NCBI GenBank assembly: GCA_006546595.1
Contig: VIAD01000005.1
Location: forward strand, 62,001 to 126,000
DNA length: 64,000 bases
Origin: Moraxellaceae bacterium AER2_44_116
GTDB taxonomy: Bacteria; Pseudomonadota; Gammaproteobacteria; Pseudomonadales; Moraxellaceae
Direction of reading: 5' to 3'
A model generated the notes under the pieces. It saw only the letters and a list, made by a program, of their open reading frames with translations, was not told the DNA's origin and did no database searches. The translations under genes were made by a program, and so were the position numbers. Positions 16,152 to 23,361 of this stretch are shown piece by piece. The stretch's first letter is position 1; each line of letters starts with the position of its first letter.

Positions 16152-17024
16152 CTACTTTTCATTATGCAACCGCGCTTCCGCAAATCGCCACGTCCGAATC
16201 ACTTGCAATACTTCCATATTTTGCCGCATCTCTCGTGTAAACGGTTGAAACGGCTCTGCCAAACGTACCGAACGCCGCGCCGCTTCATCTAAAATCCCTG
16301 AACCTGACGACGACAACACCTTAACACTCTTGACCTTACCGCTTGGTAACAACGCCACCAACAAACGCACTTCACCTTGTAAATGACGCACTCTCGCCAC
16401 ATCTGGATAATGTTTATTACCCATCGCTTCGACTTTCTTTCTAAACCCATCAATGTAGGCGGCTGAAGCGTCTTGACGTGCCGATAACGACGACACGGTA
16501 TGGACTTTCGGCTGTTTAGCATAAGCTTGACGTTTTTCGGCCAAACGCGCTTCTAAACTGGCAATCGCTGAGGTTTGTGCGGACATTTGCAGCTCGCCCT
16601 CTTCAGCCATTTGCTCAGGCCGTTCTTGTTTATGAGTACTTGGCGGAACACGTTGCCGAGAAAAACGATGCGTGACAATCAATCGATGCTCGGCTACTTC
16701 AGGAGGTGGTGCAAACGCTAATTGATCTTCAGGTTTAATGTCATTAATTTGCGCATCAAAAAAATCAGCCGCTTCCGTCGTCGTCATTTCTACGACTTCT
16801 TTTAACTGGCCGCTACCCGCTTGATTCGCTTGCGCTAAAAAATCGGCTTTCGGATTTTTTTCTGGACTCAGATGCAACGCCATCGTCACTTCCATCATCG
16901 CCTGAGGCTGGCCTTGCGGCTCAATAAACGTAACACCTAAAATCAGAAACCCGTGAATCATCACTGCGATAAAAACCGCATAAGCCAAATGATTCGGATT
17001 CGAGTGCTGCATGGTATTAGTCAT
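16152..17024 (-). CDS. TonB-family energy transducer
   Basis: A 290-residue protein with an N-terminal membrane anchor (about residues 12-33), a long variable periplasmic spacer and a C-terminal TonB-type domain (about 200-285; GEVRLLVALLPSGKVKSVKV, ILDEAARRSVRLAEPF, TWRF). TonB proteins pass inner-membrane proton energy to outer-membrane receptors. The spacer is Glu/Gln-rich rather than Pro/Lys-rich, so this is a non-classical TonB-like protein, of the kind often encoded alone without ExbB/ExbD; none is seen here. Its ATG overlaps the stop of the outer-membrane protein gene by 8 nt, so the two are coupled. Confidence 0.8.
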   Translation of the reverse strand: MTNTMQHSNPNHLAYAVFIAVMIHGFLILGVTFIEPQGQPQAMMEVTMALHLSPEKNPKADFLAQANQAGSGQLKEVVEMTTTEAADFFDAQINDIKPEDQLAFAPPPEVAEHRLIVTHRFSRQRVPPSTHKQERPEQMAEEGELQMSAQTSAIASLEARLAEKRQAYAKQPKVHTVSSLSARQDASAAYIDGFRKKVEAMGNKHYPDVARVRHLQGEVRLLVALLPSGKVKSVKVLSSSGSGILDEAARRSVRLAEPFQPFTREMRQNMEVLQVIRTWRFAEARLHNEK

Positions 17025-17580
17025 GGCCGAAGGCGAAACTCAAGCCATAAAACCAGTCGTCATGGCTACGACCAAAAGACGACACCATATAACGCCCCAT
17101 CATCCGTATCGAAAAGGTTTCACCCACTTGCAAATGGAAACCAACTTCGGGGTAAACCGCCGTCATCAATTGATTATCCGTTGTCGTTTCCCATTTTTCA
17201 TCAATAAAACCATTGTGGTCATTGTCTATTTTATCGTGGCTGGCTGATACTTCTTTTTCATTTTCACCGACATACAAACCTGCTCCCACATAAGGCGACA
17301 GCGGCACATCAAGAGCCGTACGCAAACCAATGGAAACACCACCGAAGACAGGCTGTTCGGCATCATAGGCATCCGAAATAAGTAAGGTTGCGTCTATATA
17401 ACCAGAAGCGTTGGGTAATATTTCTTCTGCTTCAAAGCCTGCATACAAACCAACACCACGAATTTTTTCCGCGTACATTGTGCCAATTTGAAAATGGGGA
17501 GAGTCGTCTGCATGAGCAAAATTTGTCAACAGACAGATAACAAATAAGCAGCGATAGATGAAATGAAGCATATAAGACAT
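17017..17580 (-). CDS. Small outer-membrane beta-barrel protein with EF-hand-like loop
   Basis: A 187-residue protein with a signal peptide (about 1-24, ending NFAHA) and alternating hydrophobic strands ending in FYGLSFAFGHD, typical of a small outer-membrane beta-barrel. A loop at about residues 114-126 reads DKIDNDHNGFIDE, which fits the DxDxNGxID spacing of an EF-hand-like calcium loop. A second in-frame ATG at 17571 could be the start. It overlaps the TonB-like gene by 8 nt, suggesting related envelope roles. No specific family name can be given. Confidence 0.65.
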   Translation of the reverse strand: MSYMLHFIYRCLFVICLLTNFAHADDSPHFQIGTMYAEKIRGVGLYAGFEAEEILPNASGYIDATLLISDAYDAEQPVFGGVSIGLRTALDVPLSPYVGAGLYVGENEKEVSASHDKIDNDHNGFIDEKWETTTDNQLMTAVYPEVGFHLQVGETFSIRMMGRYMVSSFGRSHDDWFYGLSFAFGHD

Positions 17581-17624
17581 CCTGCAAAAAAAGGCACAGG
17601 CAGAAATTTTCTATTTATTATCCT

Positions 17625-17649
17625 GTAGCCCGCGTTTCACACGGGCTAC
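17625..17649. repeat. Palindromic intergenic element
   Basis: GTAGCCCGCG and CGGGCTAC pair around TTTCACA just after the helicase gene on the minus strand. It has no T-run, so it is either a weak terminator or a REP-like unit. Confidence 0.5.
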
Positions 17650-17654
17650 GAATC

Positions 17655-18830
17655 TTAACGCGCTTTTTTTAGCAACTCTTCAGACGGATGGGTACAGTCT
17701 AATTTACGACCAATGGCTGCTTCTAAATTGGGCAGCAAAAAGGCATCGTCTTCGCAGGCAAAGCTAATACTGACACCACTTGCCCCTGCTCGTCCTGTCC
17801 GACCAATACGATGCACATAATCATCGGTTTGTTCAGGCAAGGTAAAGTTAATGACATGGCTGACATCATCAATATGAATACCACGTCCAGCAACATCGGT
17901 TGCCACTAACACTTGTATTTTACCTTCGCGGAAGTTTTCCAGTGTTTTCACGCGTTTATCTTGTGGCACTTCACCCGACAACACCGCACACGAAATATGA
18001 TGGTGTTTTAACATTTCAGCCAAACGACGCACTTGGTCACGACGGTTCGCAAACACCATCACACGATCAAAGTTTTCCGACTGAATCAAATTAAACAACA
18101 AGTCGTATTTTTGCTCGCCACTGACGATATACACAATTTGATTAACCGTGTCATTGGTAACGTGTTTAGACTCAATCTCCACTTTGACCGCTTCAAATAA
18201 CCATAAATCAGCCAAGTTCAACACATCTTTATTAAAAGTGGCCGAGAAAAACAAACTTTGGCGATGGCTTTTGGGAGGGCAATGACGAATGATTTTTTTA
18301 ATGGCAGGAATAAACCCCATATCCAATAAACGATCTGCTTCATCAATCACCAACACTTCAATTTGATCTAAAAATAACGCTTGTTGGTCAACAAAATCAA
18401 TTAAACGGCCGGGGGTAGCAACAACAATATCAACAAAATCCGTGTTTAACTGTTGTTTTTGTCGATCATAATCCATACCACCCACTAAGGTCACAATACG
18501 CAACTTCGTATATTTGACCAACTGTTGAGCATCCTTAGCGATTTGCAGGGCTAACTCACGCGTGGGCGCTAATACCATCGCTCTGGCCTCACCCAAGCAA
18601 CGTTCAGGACTCGGTGGATTGGTCAGCAAATCATTAATCAAGGTAATTAAAAAAGCCGCCGTTTTGCCCGTGCCTGTTTGAGCGCGACCAATGGCATCAT
18701 GCCCCGCCAGTGTAAAATGTAATACTTCTGCCTGAATAGGCGTGCAATGGCTAAAGCCCAAATCGGCAATAGCACGTTGCAATAATGGATTGAGTTTGAG
18801 TTGGTCAAACGAAGGTAGAATATCGGTCAT
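17655..18830 (-). CDS. rhlB: DEAD-box ATP-dependent RNA helicase, RhlB-like
   Basis: A 391-residue DEAD-box helicase with the full motif set: Q motif (F at 8 and CTPIQ), AQTGTGKT (Walker A), PTRELA, GG, TPGR, VIDEAD, SAT, and C-terminal VATDVAGRGIH and HRIGRTGRAG. Length, the RhlB-like N-terminus and the short C-terminus fit RhlB of Pseudomonadales, an RNA-unwinding partner of the degradosome. RhlE-type helicases are usually longer with basic tails, so RhlB is preferred. It stands as its own unit. Confidence 0.8.
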   Translation of the reverse strand: MTDILPSFDQLKLNPLLQRAIADLGFSHCTPIQAEVLHFTLAGHDAIGRAQTGTGKTAAFLITLINDLLTNPPSPERCLGEARAMVLAPTRELALQIAKDAQQLVKYTKLRIVTLVGGMDYDRQKQQLNTDFVDIVVATPGRLIDFVDQQALFLDQIEVLVIDEADRLLDMGFIPAIKKIIRHCPPKSHRQSLFFSATFNKDVLNLADLWLFEAVKVEIESKHVTNDTVNQIVYIVSGEQKYDLLFNLIQSENFDRVMVFANRRDQVRRLAEMLKHHHISCAVLSGEVPQDKRVKTLENFREGKIQVLVATDVAGRGIHIDDVSHVINFTLPEQTDDYVHRIGRTGRAGASGVSISFACEDDAFLLPNLEAAIGRKLDCTHPSEELLKKAR

Positions 18831-19080
18831 CTTGTAAAAAGTGTCTCACATCAGCCACCGCACGCAGAGAGTCTTTCCTTGTTGGAATGTGCCCTCAGTC
18901 GTCGTTGTTAATGAGTATAAAGTTCGGAATATCTTGTTGAAAACGCCGATTTTGTGTAAGGAGAATCCAACGGTCTTTTGTACTCCCACATCATTCATAC
19001 ATATGGGAATACGATTTTATGTTGTACTGCGCTGGAGTCAACATATCACCGACATAATATCAGCGATTACGATCTGTGTA

Positions 19081-19120
19081 TCATCCTCGCATCATAAATC
19101 TTAACAATGTGCGAGGATGA
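19081..19120 (-). repeat. Hairpin after the ADC-like gene
   Basis: TCATCCTCGCA and TGCGAGGATGA are perfect 11-bp arms with an 18-nt loop just past the stop of the minus-strand ADC-like gene. No T-run follows; it may end that transcript or stabilise its 3' end. The rest of the gap 18831-19123 holds nothing else that I can support. Confidence 0.55.
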
Positions 19121-19123
19121 TGT

Positions 19124-19798
19124 TTACTGTGCCTGTATTTTGGCAATCGGGAAAACCAAATTAAAGTCCGTGACTTTAAAACACGCCAACACTCGACCTT
19201 GATTTAGATCAGGAAAATAACGTTTATCAAAATGACTTGACGTTAATAATGCGGGCTTTAAATGGCCAACTGCTTCGGGACGATAAAAAAAGTATTGGCC
19301 TTGCCATTGTTGAGCCACCGTCATTAAACGCTTAGGTGCTAATTTGGTGCTGACAGGAAAAGGCAATAAGTGATGGCTGAAACTTAATTTAGCAATGGTT
19401 TCGCCTGTTGTTGTACTGACTTCAACCGTGTCTTTAGCGTTTTTGCCATAATGCACTTTAAAATCTGCCAATTCTTTAGGAATACCCCAATTGAGCTGAC
19501 CATTATCGACGGAGGCTTGGCTAGAAACGTAAATTTTAGAAATAGAATAATGACGTTTTTGACCAAACTTAAGCGAACCGCCAATATACAATAACTCGTG
19601 ATAACGCCCAACATCGGACTCTTGGTAATCGACAAAAGCGACATAGGCCAAACGACCGCGACGGCTCGCGACTAACTCATCACTAATAAAGCCTTCATTA
19701 TCTAAAACTGATTTCGGCAAATGGACAACGAGCAAATAACCTTGGCCTTTTAAGTGCCACGGTGCGGGAGCGATCATATCAGGAGTCAATGCGGTCAT
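19124..19798 (-). CDS. Acetoacetate decarboxylase-like (ADC superfamily) protein
   Basis: A 224-residue protein resembling the acetoacetate decarboxylase fold. The segment WGIPKELADFKV near residue 100 corresponds to the conserved G(F/Y)PK(K/E)LA motif that carries the Schiff-base Lys in true decarboxylases, and beta-rich segments RHYSISKIYVSS and QQWQGQYFFYRP fit the fold. Many members have not been shown to decarboxylate acetoacetate, so the substrate is left open. No signal peptide or membrane segment. ATG at 19798 follows AGGTAAAG. It stands alone, upstream of the helicase gene and downstream of cspA. Confidence 0.6.
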   Translation of the reverse strand: MTALTPDMIAPAPWHLKGQGYLLVVHLPKSVLDNEGFISDELVASRRGRLAYVAFVDYQESDVGRYHELLYIGGSLKFGQKRHYSISKIYVSSQASVDNGQLNWGIPKELADFKVHYGKNAKDTVEVSTTTGETIAKLSFSHHLLPFPVSTKLAPKRLMTVAQQWQGQYFFYRPEAVGHLKPALLTSSHFDKRYFPDLNQGRVLACFKVTDFNLVFPIAKIQAQ

Positions 19799-19849
19799 AT
19801 TTCTTTACCTATTTTAAGTAGCGATGTAAAAGTCTGCAAAAAAAAAGCC

Positions 19850-19880
19850 AAAAAAAACGACTCACAAGGAGTCGTTTTTT
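19850..19880 (-). terminator. Terminator of the cold-shock gene
   Basis: On the minus strand ACGACTC and GAGTCGT enclose CTTGT and are followed by eight T residues. The A-run on the other side makes it potentially bidirectional. Confidence 0.85.
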
Positions 19881-19902
19881 CAAATGCTATGCATCTTGAC
19901 GA

Positions 19903-20115
19903 TTAGTCAATGGTGCGCACTTCTTCTGCTTGAAAGCCCTTTTGGCCTTTCACAACAGTGAATTCAACTTTCTGACCATCGCGCAAAGAGCGATGACCAT
20001 CACCAAGAATGGCGCGGAAGTGTACAAACACATCTTCACCAGCTTGACGTTGAATAAAACCAAAACCTTTAGCGTCGTTAAACCACTTTACAGTGCCTTG
20101 TTCACGATTAGACAT
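19903..20115 (-). CDS. Cold-shock protein (CspA family)
   Basis: A 70-residue single cold-shock domain with both RNA-binding motifs, RNP1 (KGFGFIQ) and RNP2 (VFVHF), and the starting GTVKWFND. It binds single-stranded RNA/DNA and melts mRNA structure. The 265 nt upstream to the tRNA gene are free of genes and probably include a long 5' leader, as is common for csp genes; no clear cold box was identified. It cannot be decided from sequence whether it is cold-induced or constitutive. Confidence 0.9.
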   Translation of the reverse strand: MSNREQGTVKWFNDAKGFGFIQRQAGEDVFVHFRAILGDGHRSLRDGQKVEFTVVKGQKGFQAEEVRTID

Positions 20116-20362
20116 ATTACAAATCTCTTGATGTTACAAAAAAACATATACGCCATGTATTTGGTGCGTATATAGGCCGCTAAACACAATTCAACAACGG
20201 CCAGACATCTCGAACATCAGGCGACACAGTTGCAGCTTTCACGGACGGGCTGATTAGACACCCTTTTTTGCTTGGTAGCAATCAAAAGTTATCACTTTCC
20301 GTTAATGTCTGATGAAAAGAGAGAAAGCTGAAGACAAAAGAGCGTTTTCTTTACACTTCTGC

Positions 20363-20368
20363 TAGAAT
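20363..20368 (+). promoter_or_regulatory. Possible -10 box for tRNA-Arg
   Basis: TAGAAT lies 12 nt before the mature tRNA and is followed by a GC-rich discriminator (CACGCCGC), as in stringently controlled tRNA promoters. The -35 (about GCGTTT) is weak. Confidence 0.4.
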
Positions 20369-20380
20369 CACGCCGCTTTT

Positions 20381-20455
20381 CTCCTCGTAGTTAAATGGAT
20401 ATAACGGCCCCCTCCTAAGGGGCAGTTACAGGTTCGATTCCTGTCGAGGAGGCCA
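20381..20455 (+). tRNA. tRNA-Arg (anticodon CCU)
   Basis: A full cloverleaf: acceptor CTCCTCG pairs with CGAGGAG, then discriminator G and encoded CCA. The anticodon stem GCCCC/GGGGC holds loop CTCCTAA with CCT at 20414-20416, reading AGG codons. The T arm has GGTTCGATTCC. It resembles the E. coli Arg-CCU gene, a common integration site, and an accessory island starts right behind it. Confidence 0.95.
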
Positions 20456-20488
20456 AAAAACCAAATTCGCTAAGCCGTTATCGGCCAC

Positions 20489-20523
20489 AAAGCCCAGCAG
20501 CAGTGATGTTCTGGGCTTTTTTG
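20489..20523 (+). terminator. Terminator after tRNA-Arg
   Basis: AAGCCCAG and CTGGGCTT form a stem with a 14-nt loop, followed by TTTTTTG. Confidence 0.8.
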
Positions 20524-20584
20524 TTGTCATATTCCCCATTTGGGAATAAACTAAAACTCATTAAATCAGCAGACATTAAACAAC

Positions 20585-20869
20585 GTGGAAGTCATAGGTT
20601 TACCATTCTTACAAGACTTTAAGCGGAAACACGCTAACGCCCGTAAAGCCTTAGATGCTTGGCAGACTGAAGTTGAATATAGTCATTGGCAAACATCACA
20701 CGATATTAAACAGCGTTACCCTAGTGCTGATTTTTTGGCGGATAACCGTGTCATTTTTAACATTAAAGGCAACCATTACCGCTTAGTGGTTAAAGTGCGT
20801 TATCAACGTGGTTTAGTGGTGATTGAGTGGGTAGGTACTCATGCTGATTATGACAAGCAAAGTTTTTGA
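20585..20869 (+). CDS. higB: HigB-type toxin (mRNA interferase)
   Basis: A 94-residue HigB/RelE-fold toxin. Family features are the sequence ADFLADNRVIFNIKGNHYRLVVKVRY and the end WVGTHADYDKQSF, where HADYD holds the expected catalytic His and Asp/Tyr positions. Such toxins cleave mRNA on the ribosome. The first codon is GTG at 20585 with only a weak ribosome site, but the resulting start MEVIGLPFLQDF fits the family. The antitoxin follows 8 nt downstream. The pair lies 130 nt behind tRNA-Arg, the first genes of the accessory island. Confidence 0.85.
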   Translation: MEVIGLPFLQDFKRKHANARKALDAWQTEVEYSHWQTSHDIKQRYPSADFLADNRVIFNIKGNHYRLVVKVRYQRGLVVIEWVGTHADYDKQSF

Positions 20870-20877
20870 GGTGCATT

Positions 20878-21285
20878 ATGCAAATAAAAGTTATTAAGCA
20901 TCGTGCTGATTATGATGTGGCCATGCAAAGGCTGCACGCATTGCTTGACCTTGACCCTCAAGAAAACACCGAGCAAGCAGACGAGTTAGATTTACTCTTA
21001 GTGGTAATAAAGGCTTATGAGCACGCCACCGTTGCGCCCGTCACTATTGACCCTATAGAGGCTATTTTGTTTCGTATAGAGCAAATGGGCTTAACACGTA
21101 AAGATTTAGAGCCGTACTTAGGAAGCGCTTCTAAGGTATCTGAGGTGTTAAATCGCAAACGTCCTTTATCTATGGCTATGATTAGAAAGTTACATAAAGG
21201 GCTAGGTATTTCGGCTGATATTTTGATTGAAGAAATACCTCGTTATATGCCTAAAAGTGATTATTCATTGCCTGTGAGTGTTTAA
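20878..21285 (+). CDS. higA: HigA-type antitoxin with helix-turn-helix
   Basis: A 135-residue HigA-like antitoxin. The C-terminal half is an XRE-type helix-turn-helix (LTRKDLEPYLGSASKVSEV then LNRKRPLSMAMIRKLHKG), followed by GISADILIEE. It neutralises HigB and should repress the operon. ATG at 20878 is preceded by GAGGTG, formed right at the toxin stop codon. An upstream in-frame TTG at 20866 is less likely. Toxin-first order is normal for higBA. Confidence 0.85.
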   Translation: MQIKVIKHRADYDVAMQRLHALLDLDPQENTEQADELDLLLVVIKAYEHATVAPVTIDPIEAILFRIEQMGLTRKDLEPYLGSASKVSEVLNRKRPLSMAMIRKLHKGLGISADILIEEIPRYMPKSDYSLPVSV

Positions 21286-21351
21286 TGTTAGCGTTATCTC
21301 TAAAATGATACATATGACTCTTTGGGTAACTGCTTTGTATTGAGTGAAAGC

Positions 21352-22275
21352 ATGAGAAAAATAATTAAATCAATGGATGATATGCCAAGAAATTTCGACA
21401 TATCGAAATATCGTAACATGGATAAAATCAGTGCATTTGACTGGCACATTTTATTAGCCAGAAGACACACTTTATTGTTCTATATTGAGGCAGGAATAAA
21501 TGAATGTAATCGCTACACTCTTGAAAAAAAACCTGACCTAGATAAGCAGGAAGAATATCTACTTGAGCTTTTGAATTTAACGCTTGAAAATCCCTTAAAT
21601 TGCAGCGATGAACCTTATATAGGAATTTCAGAGAAATATGGCATAGCTAGTGATGGGCGAGCATCTCTCGGATACTTCTTAAACAAAAAGGCTATTTACC
21701 AAATAGAAGGCTGGGATTTAATGTTTTTTTATGATTCATGGCGTAGATATGGCAATTACACAACAGCAGAAGATGGCAGATTACAAATTCCAATAGATGA
21801 TTTACATAAAACGGCAATAGATAACTTTTCAAAAGAAGGCAAGAGCTTACTTAGAGGAATGTACCCTATACTTGTCAATCCTTATTATCCAAATAATGAA
21901 ATATTTGATGCGCTTGGCGAGGAGCTTAGGCTAATAAGAAAAAAATTTAAAATAGGCAAAACTACCCGTCAAATCACTTATCAGGATTTGCTAAAGTGGT
22001 CTAGCTACAAAGTATTGGCATACTTTGATCTAAAGCTATGGGAACTATTACATGGCACAAAAACAACAAAAACAGTCATCTGTCGAGCCTTGTATGACAA
22101 GGGCGAGTATGGTGAGGACAACCTTAGAAAGTCTGTAGAGCCGTTGCTTCATCAACTCATGTATGCCGATTGTATCGACTCCTCTGATGAAAGCGAGTGG
22201 AGTATTCATGATGCACTTGCCGCTTTGGCAAGAGAGGAAATCGGAAAAAATCCAGCAAAATATTTTCCAGAATAA
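21352..22275 (+). CDS. Accessory protein, DUF6387-like
   Basis: A 307-residue protein of unknown function. The opening (SMDDMPRNFDISKYRNMDKI followed by SAFDWHILLARRH) recalls the DUF6387 family, found in accessory regions of Acinetobacter and relatives; this is recognition from memory, not proof. It is soluble, with charged helices and no catalytic motif that I can identify. Codon use is more AT-rich than the core genes around it, in line with transfer. A TTG at 21322 could extend it by 10 codons; the ATG at 21352 is preferred. It stands between HigBA and the phage-like NYN locus, so a defence or mobile-element role is possible but unproven. Confidence 0.55.
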   Translation: MRKIIKSMDDMPRNFDISKYRNMDKISAFDWHILLARRHTLLFYIEAGINECNRYTLEKKPDLDKQEEYLLELLNLTLENPLNCSDEPYIGISEKYGIASDGRASLGYFLNKKAIYQIEGWDLMFFYDSWRRYGNYTTAEDGRLQIPIDDLHKTAIDNFSKEGKSLLRGMYPILVNPYYPNNEIFDALGEELRLIRKKFKIGKTTRQITYQDLLKWSSYKVLAYFDLKLWELLHGTKTTKTVICRALYDKGEYGEDNLRKSVEPLLHQLMYADCIDSSDESEWSIHDALAALAREEIGKNPAKYFPE

Positions 22276-22628
22276 AAAACCGAAAATTCTACCCGTAATT
22301 ATTTTGAGTTATCTAATTCCTTTATCGCTGGACTGAGATTGTAGAAACTATTCCCACACAAACCACCACAAGCTGCGCTAATGCAAGATTAATAGTGGTG
22401 GACACACTTTCACAGTGGGGATTATCAAACATGGCTACTCAAGCCCAAGCAACAAATATTCAATATTTAAAGACACCTTTAACAAGCGACGTTTTAGCAA
22501 TTCACAAAAACAATGATACGGTCTATAATCAGGACACGACTCCCCCCTTGACCGTTGCGTTTAGCGTACATGCTCTTGGGGCGACAGACCGCCCTACGGC
22601 GGTTTTGTCATTTTTGAAGGATGCAAAA
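22276..22628 (+). other. Leader region before the NYN gene
   Basis: 353 nt without a conventional gene. It holds an inverted repeat CCACCAC / GTGGTGG (22363-22401), an ATG at 22432 with GGGGA upstream, and the structured segment at 22540-22609. The frame from 22432 stays open into the NYN gene, giving a 66-codon leader in phase with it. Confidence 0.6.
22540..22609 (+). ncRNA. Structured leader, C4-antisense-RNA-like
   Basis: Two nested structures are visible: a CCCC/GGGG helix (22543-22547 with 22578-22581) enclosing TTGACCGTTGCGTTTAGCG, then a strong hairpin GACAgACCGCC-CTAC-GGCGGTttTGTC (22583-22609). The layout and several short runs recall C4 antisense RNAs of P1/P7-type phages, which control a downstream gene; I could not check this against a covariance model. 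The ribosome site of the NYN gene (GAAGGA) follows within 6 nt. Confidence 0.45.
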
Positions 22629-23264
22629 ATGAAGACTATCGTTTTTATTGATGGTTATAACCTATATTACGGACTATTAAGACGCAGCCCTTACAAATGG
22701 CTCGATTTATATGCCTTGTTTCAGCATCATGTTTTACAAAACGCTGATGTCTCAGAAATTCGTTATTACACAGCCCCCGTCTTAGCGCGTATGAGTGATG
22801 ATGTAGATTCACCCAAGCGACAAAGAACGTATCTACAAGCTTTACGCAAACATCAGCCGCACAAAGTCACGATTATTGAAGGAAAAATGGTAGCAGCCAC
22901 GCCATTTTCTCGCCTAGTAAAGCCAATTGCAGAAGCTCCAACCCTCGACAAAGTACAAGTTTACCGTTTTGAAGAAAAACAAAGTGACGTAAACATGGCT
23001 GTTGATATGGTTGTCAGCGCATTAACTAATCGTTGTGAGCAAATCGTTTTGTGCAGTAATGACTCTGTTAGCATTAAGCAATGCGCACCACATATTAGAT
23101 TAGGGTTGGTCACACCGATCCGAAATGAAAGCGCAAGAGCGGTATCGAAAGATTTAAGCCAATACGCCGACTGGTCAAAAGTCTTGAGCCAAATTCATTT
23201 AGCCAACTCTCAGCTTCCCGCTAAAATACCCAGTACAGCGATTCTAAAACCCGATAGATGGTAG
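22629..23264 (+). CDS. NYN-domain (LabA/DUF88-type) putative RNase
   Basis: A 211-residue NYN (PIN-like) protein. The N-terminus TIVFIDGYNLYYG carries the conserved Asp and the GxN motif; further acidic sites appear in EEKQSDVNMAVDMV and in LCSNDSV, giving the usual Asp cluster for metal-dependent RNase activity. ATG 22629 is chosen because GAAGGA lies 9 nt upstream and the domain starts at once; starts at 22432 or GTG 22395 would add an unrelated leader read through the hairpin. Last gene of the tRNA-Arg island, convergent with the M48 gene. Family members occur in prophages and in RNA-processing loci. Confidence 0.75.
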   Translation: MKTIVFIDGYNLYYGLLRRSPYKWLDLYALFQHHVLQNADVSEIRYYTAPVLARMSDDVDSPKRQRTYLQALRKHQPHKVTIIEGKMVAATPFSRLVKPIAEAPTLDKVQVYRFEEKQSDVNMAVDMVVSALTNRCEQIVLCSNDSVSIKQCAPHIRLGLVTPIRNESARAVSKDLSQYADWSKVLSQIHLANSQLPAKIPSTAILKPDRW

Positions 23265-23361
23265 CGTGAATAATCAACAGGACAAACTCCTCTGCCCTGT
23301 TGGTCTGCACAACTTAGTTACCCGCAAACTTCTGCTTTGCAAGTTACCCGCCTTACAAAAA

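Noticed and set aside
16112..16183. Longer start of the hypothetical protein at 15.6-16.1 kb
   Set aside because: The extra codons overlap the TonB-like gene end and the collapsed repeat palindrome, so they look accidental.
17625..17649. Classical terminator after rhlB
   Set aside because: The hairpin is clear but no T-run follows on the minus strand, so it is listed as a palindromic element.
18841..19104. An 87-codon open frame on the plus strand between rhlB and the ADC-like gene
   Set aside because: It has no ribosome site, no recognisable motif, and odd composition; it crosses the probable promoter of the helicase gene.
22395..22628. N-terminal extension of the NYN protein from GTG 22395 or ATG 22432
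   Set aside because: The extension is translated from a strong RNA structure, shows no domain, and the internal ATG 22629 has a better ribosome site and starts the domain; kept only as a leader-peptide possibility.
20430..23361. A second copy of the tRNA-Arg 3' end that would mark an integrated element
   Set aside because: I looked for GGTTCGATTCCTGTCGAGG through the island and found no duplicate, and no integrase gene.
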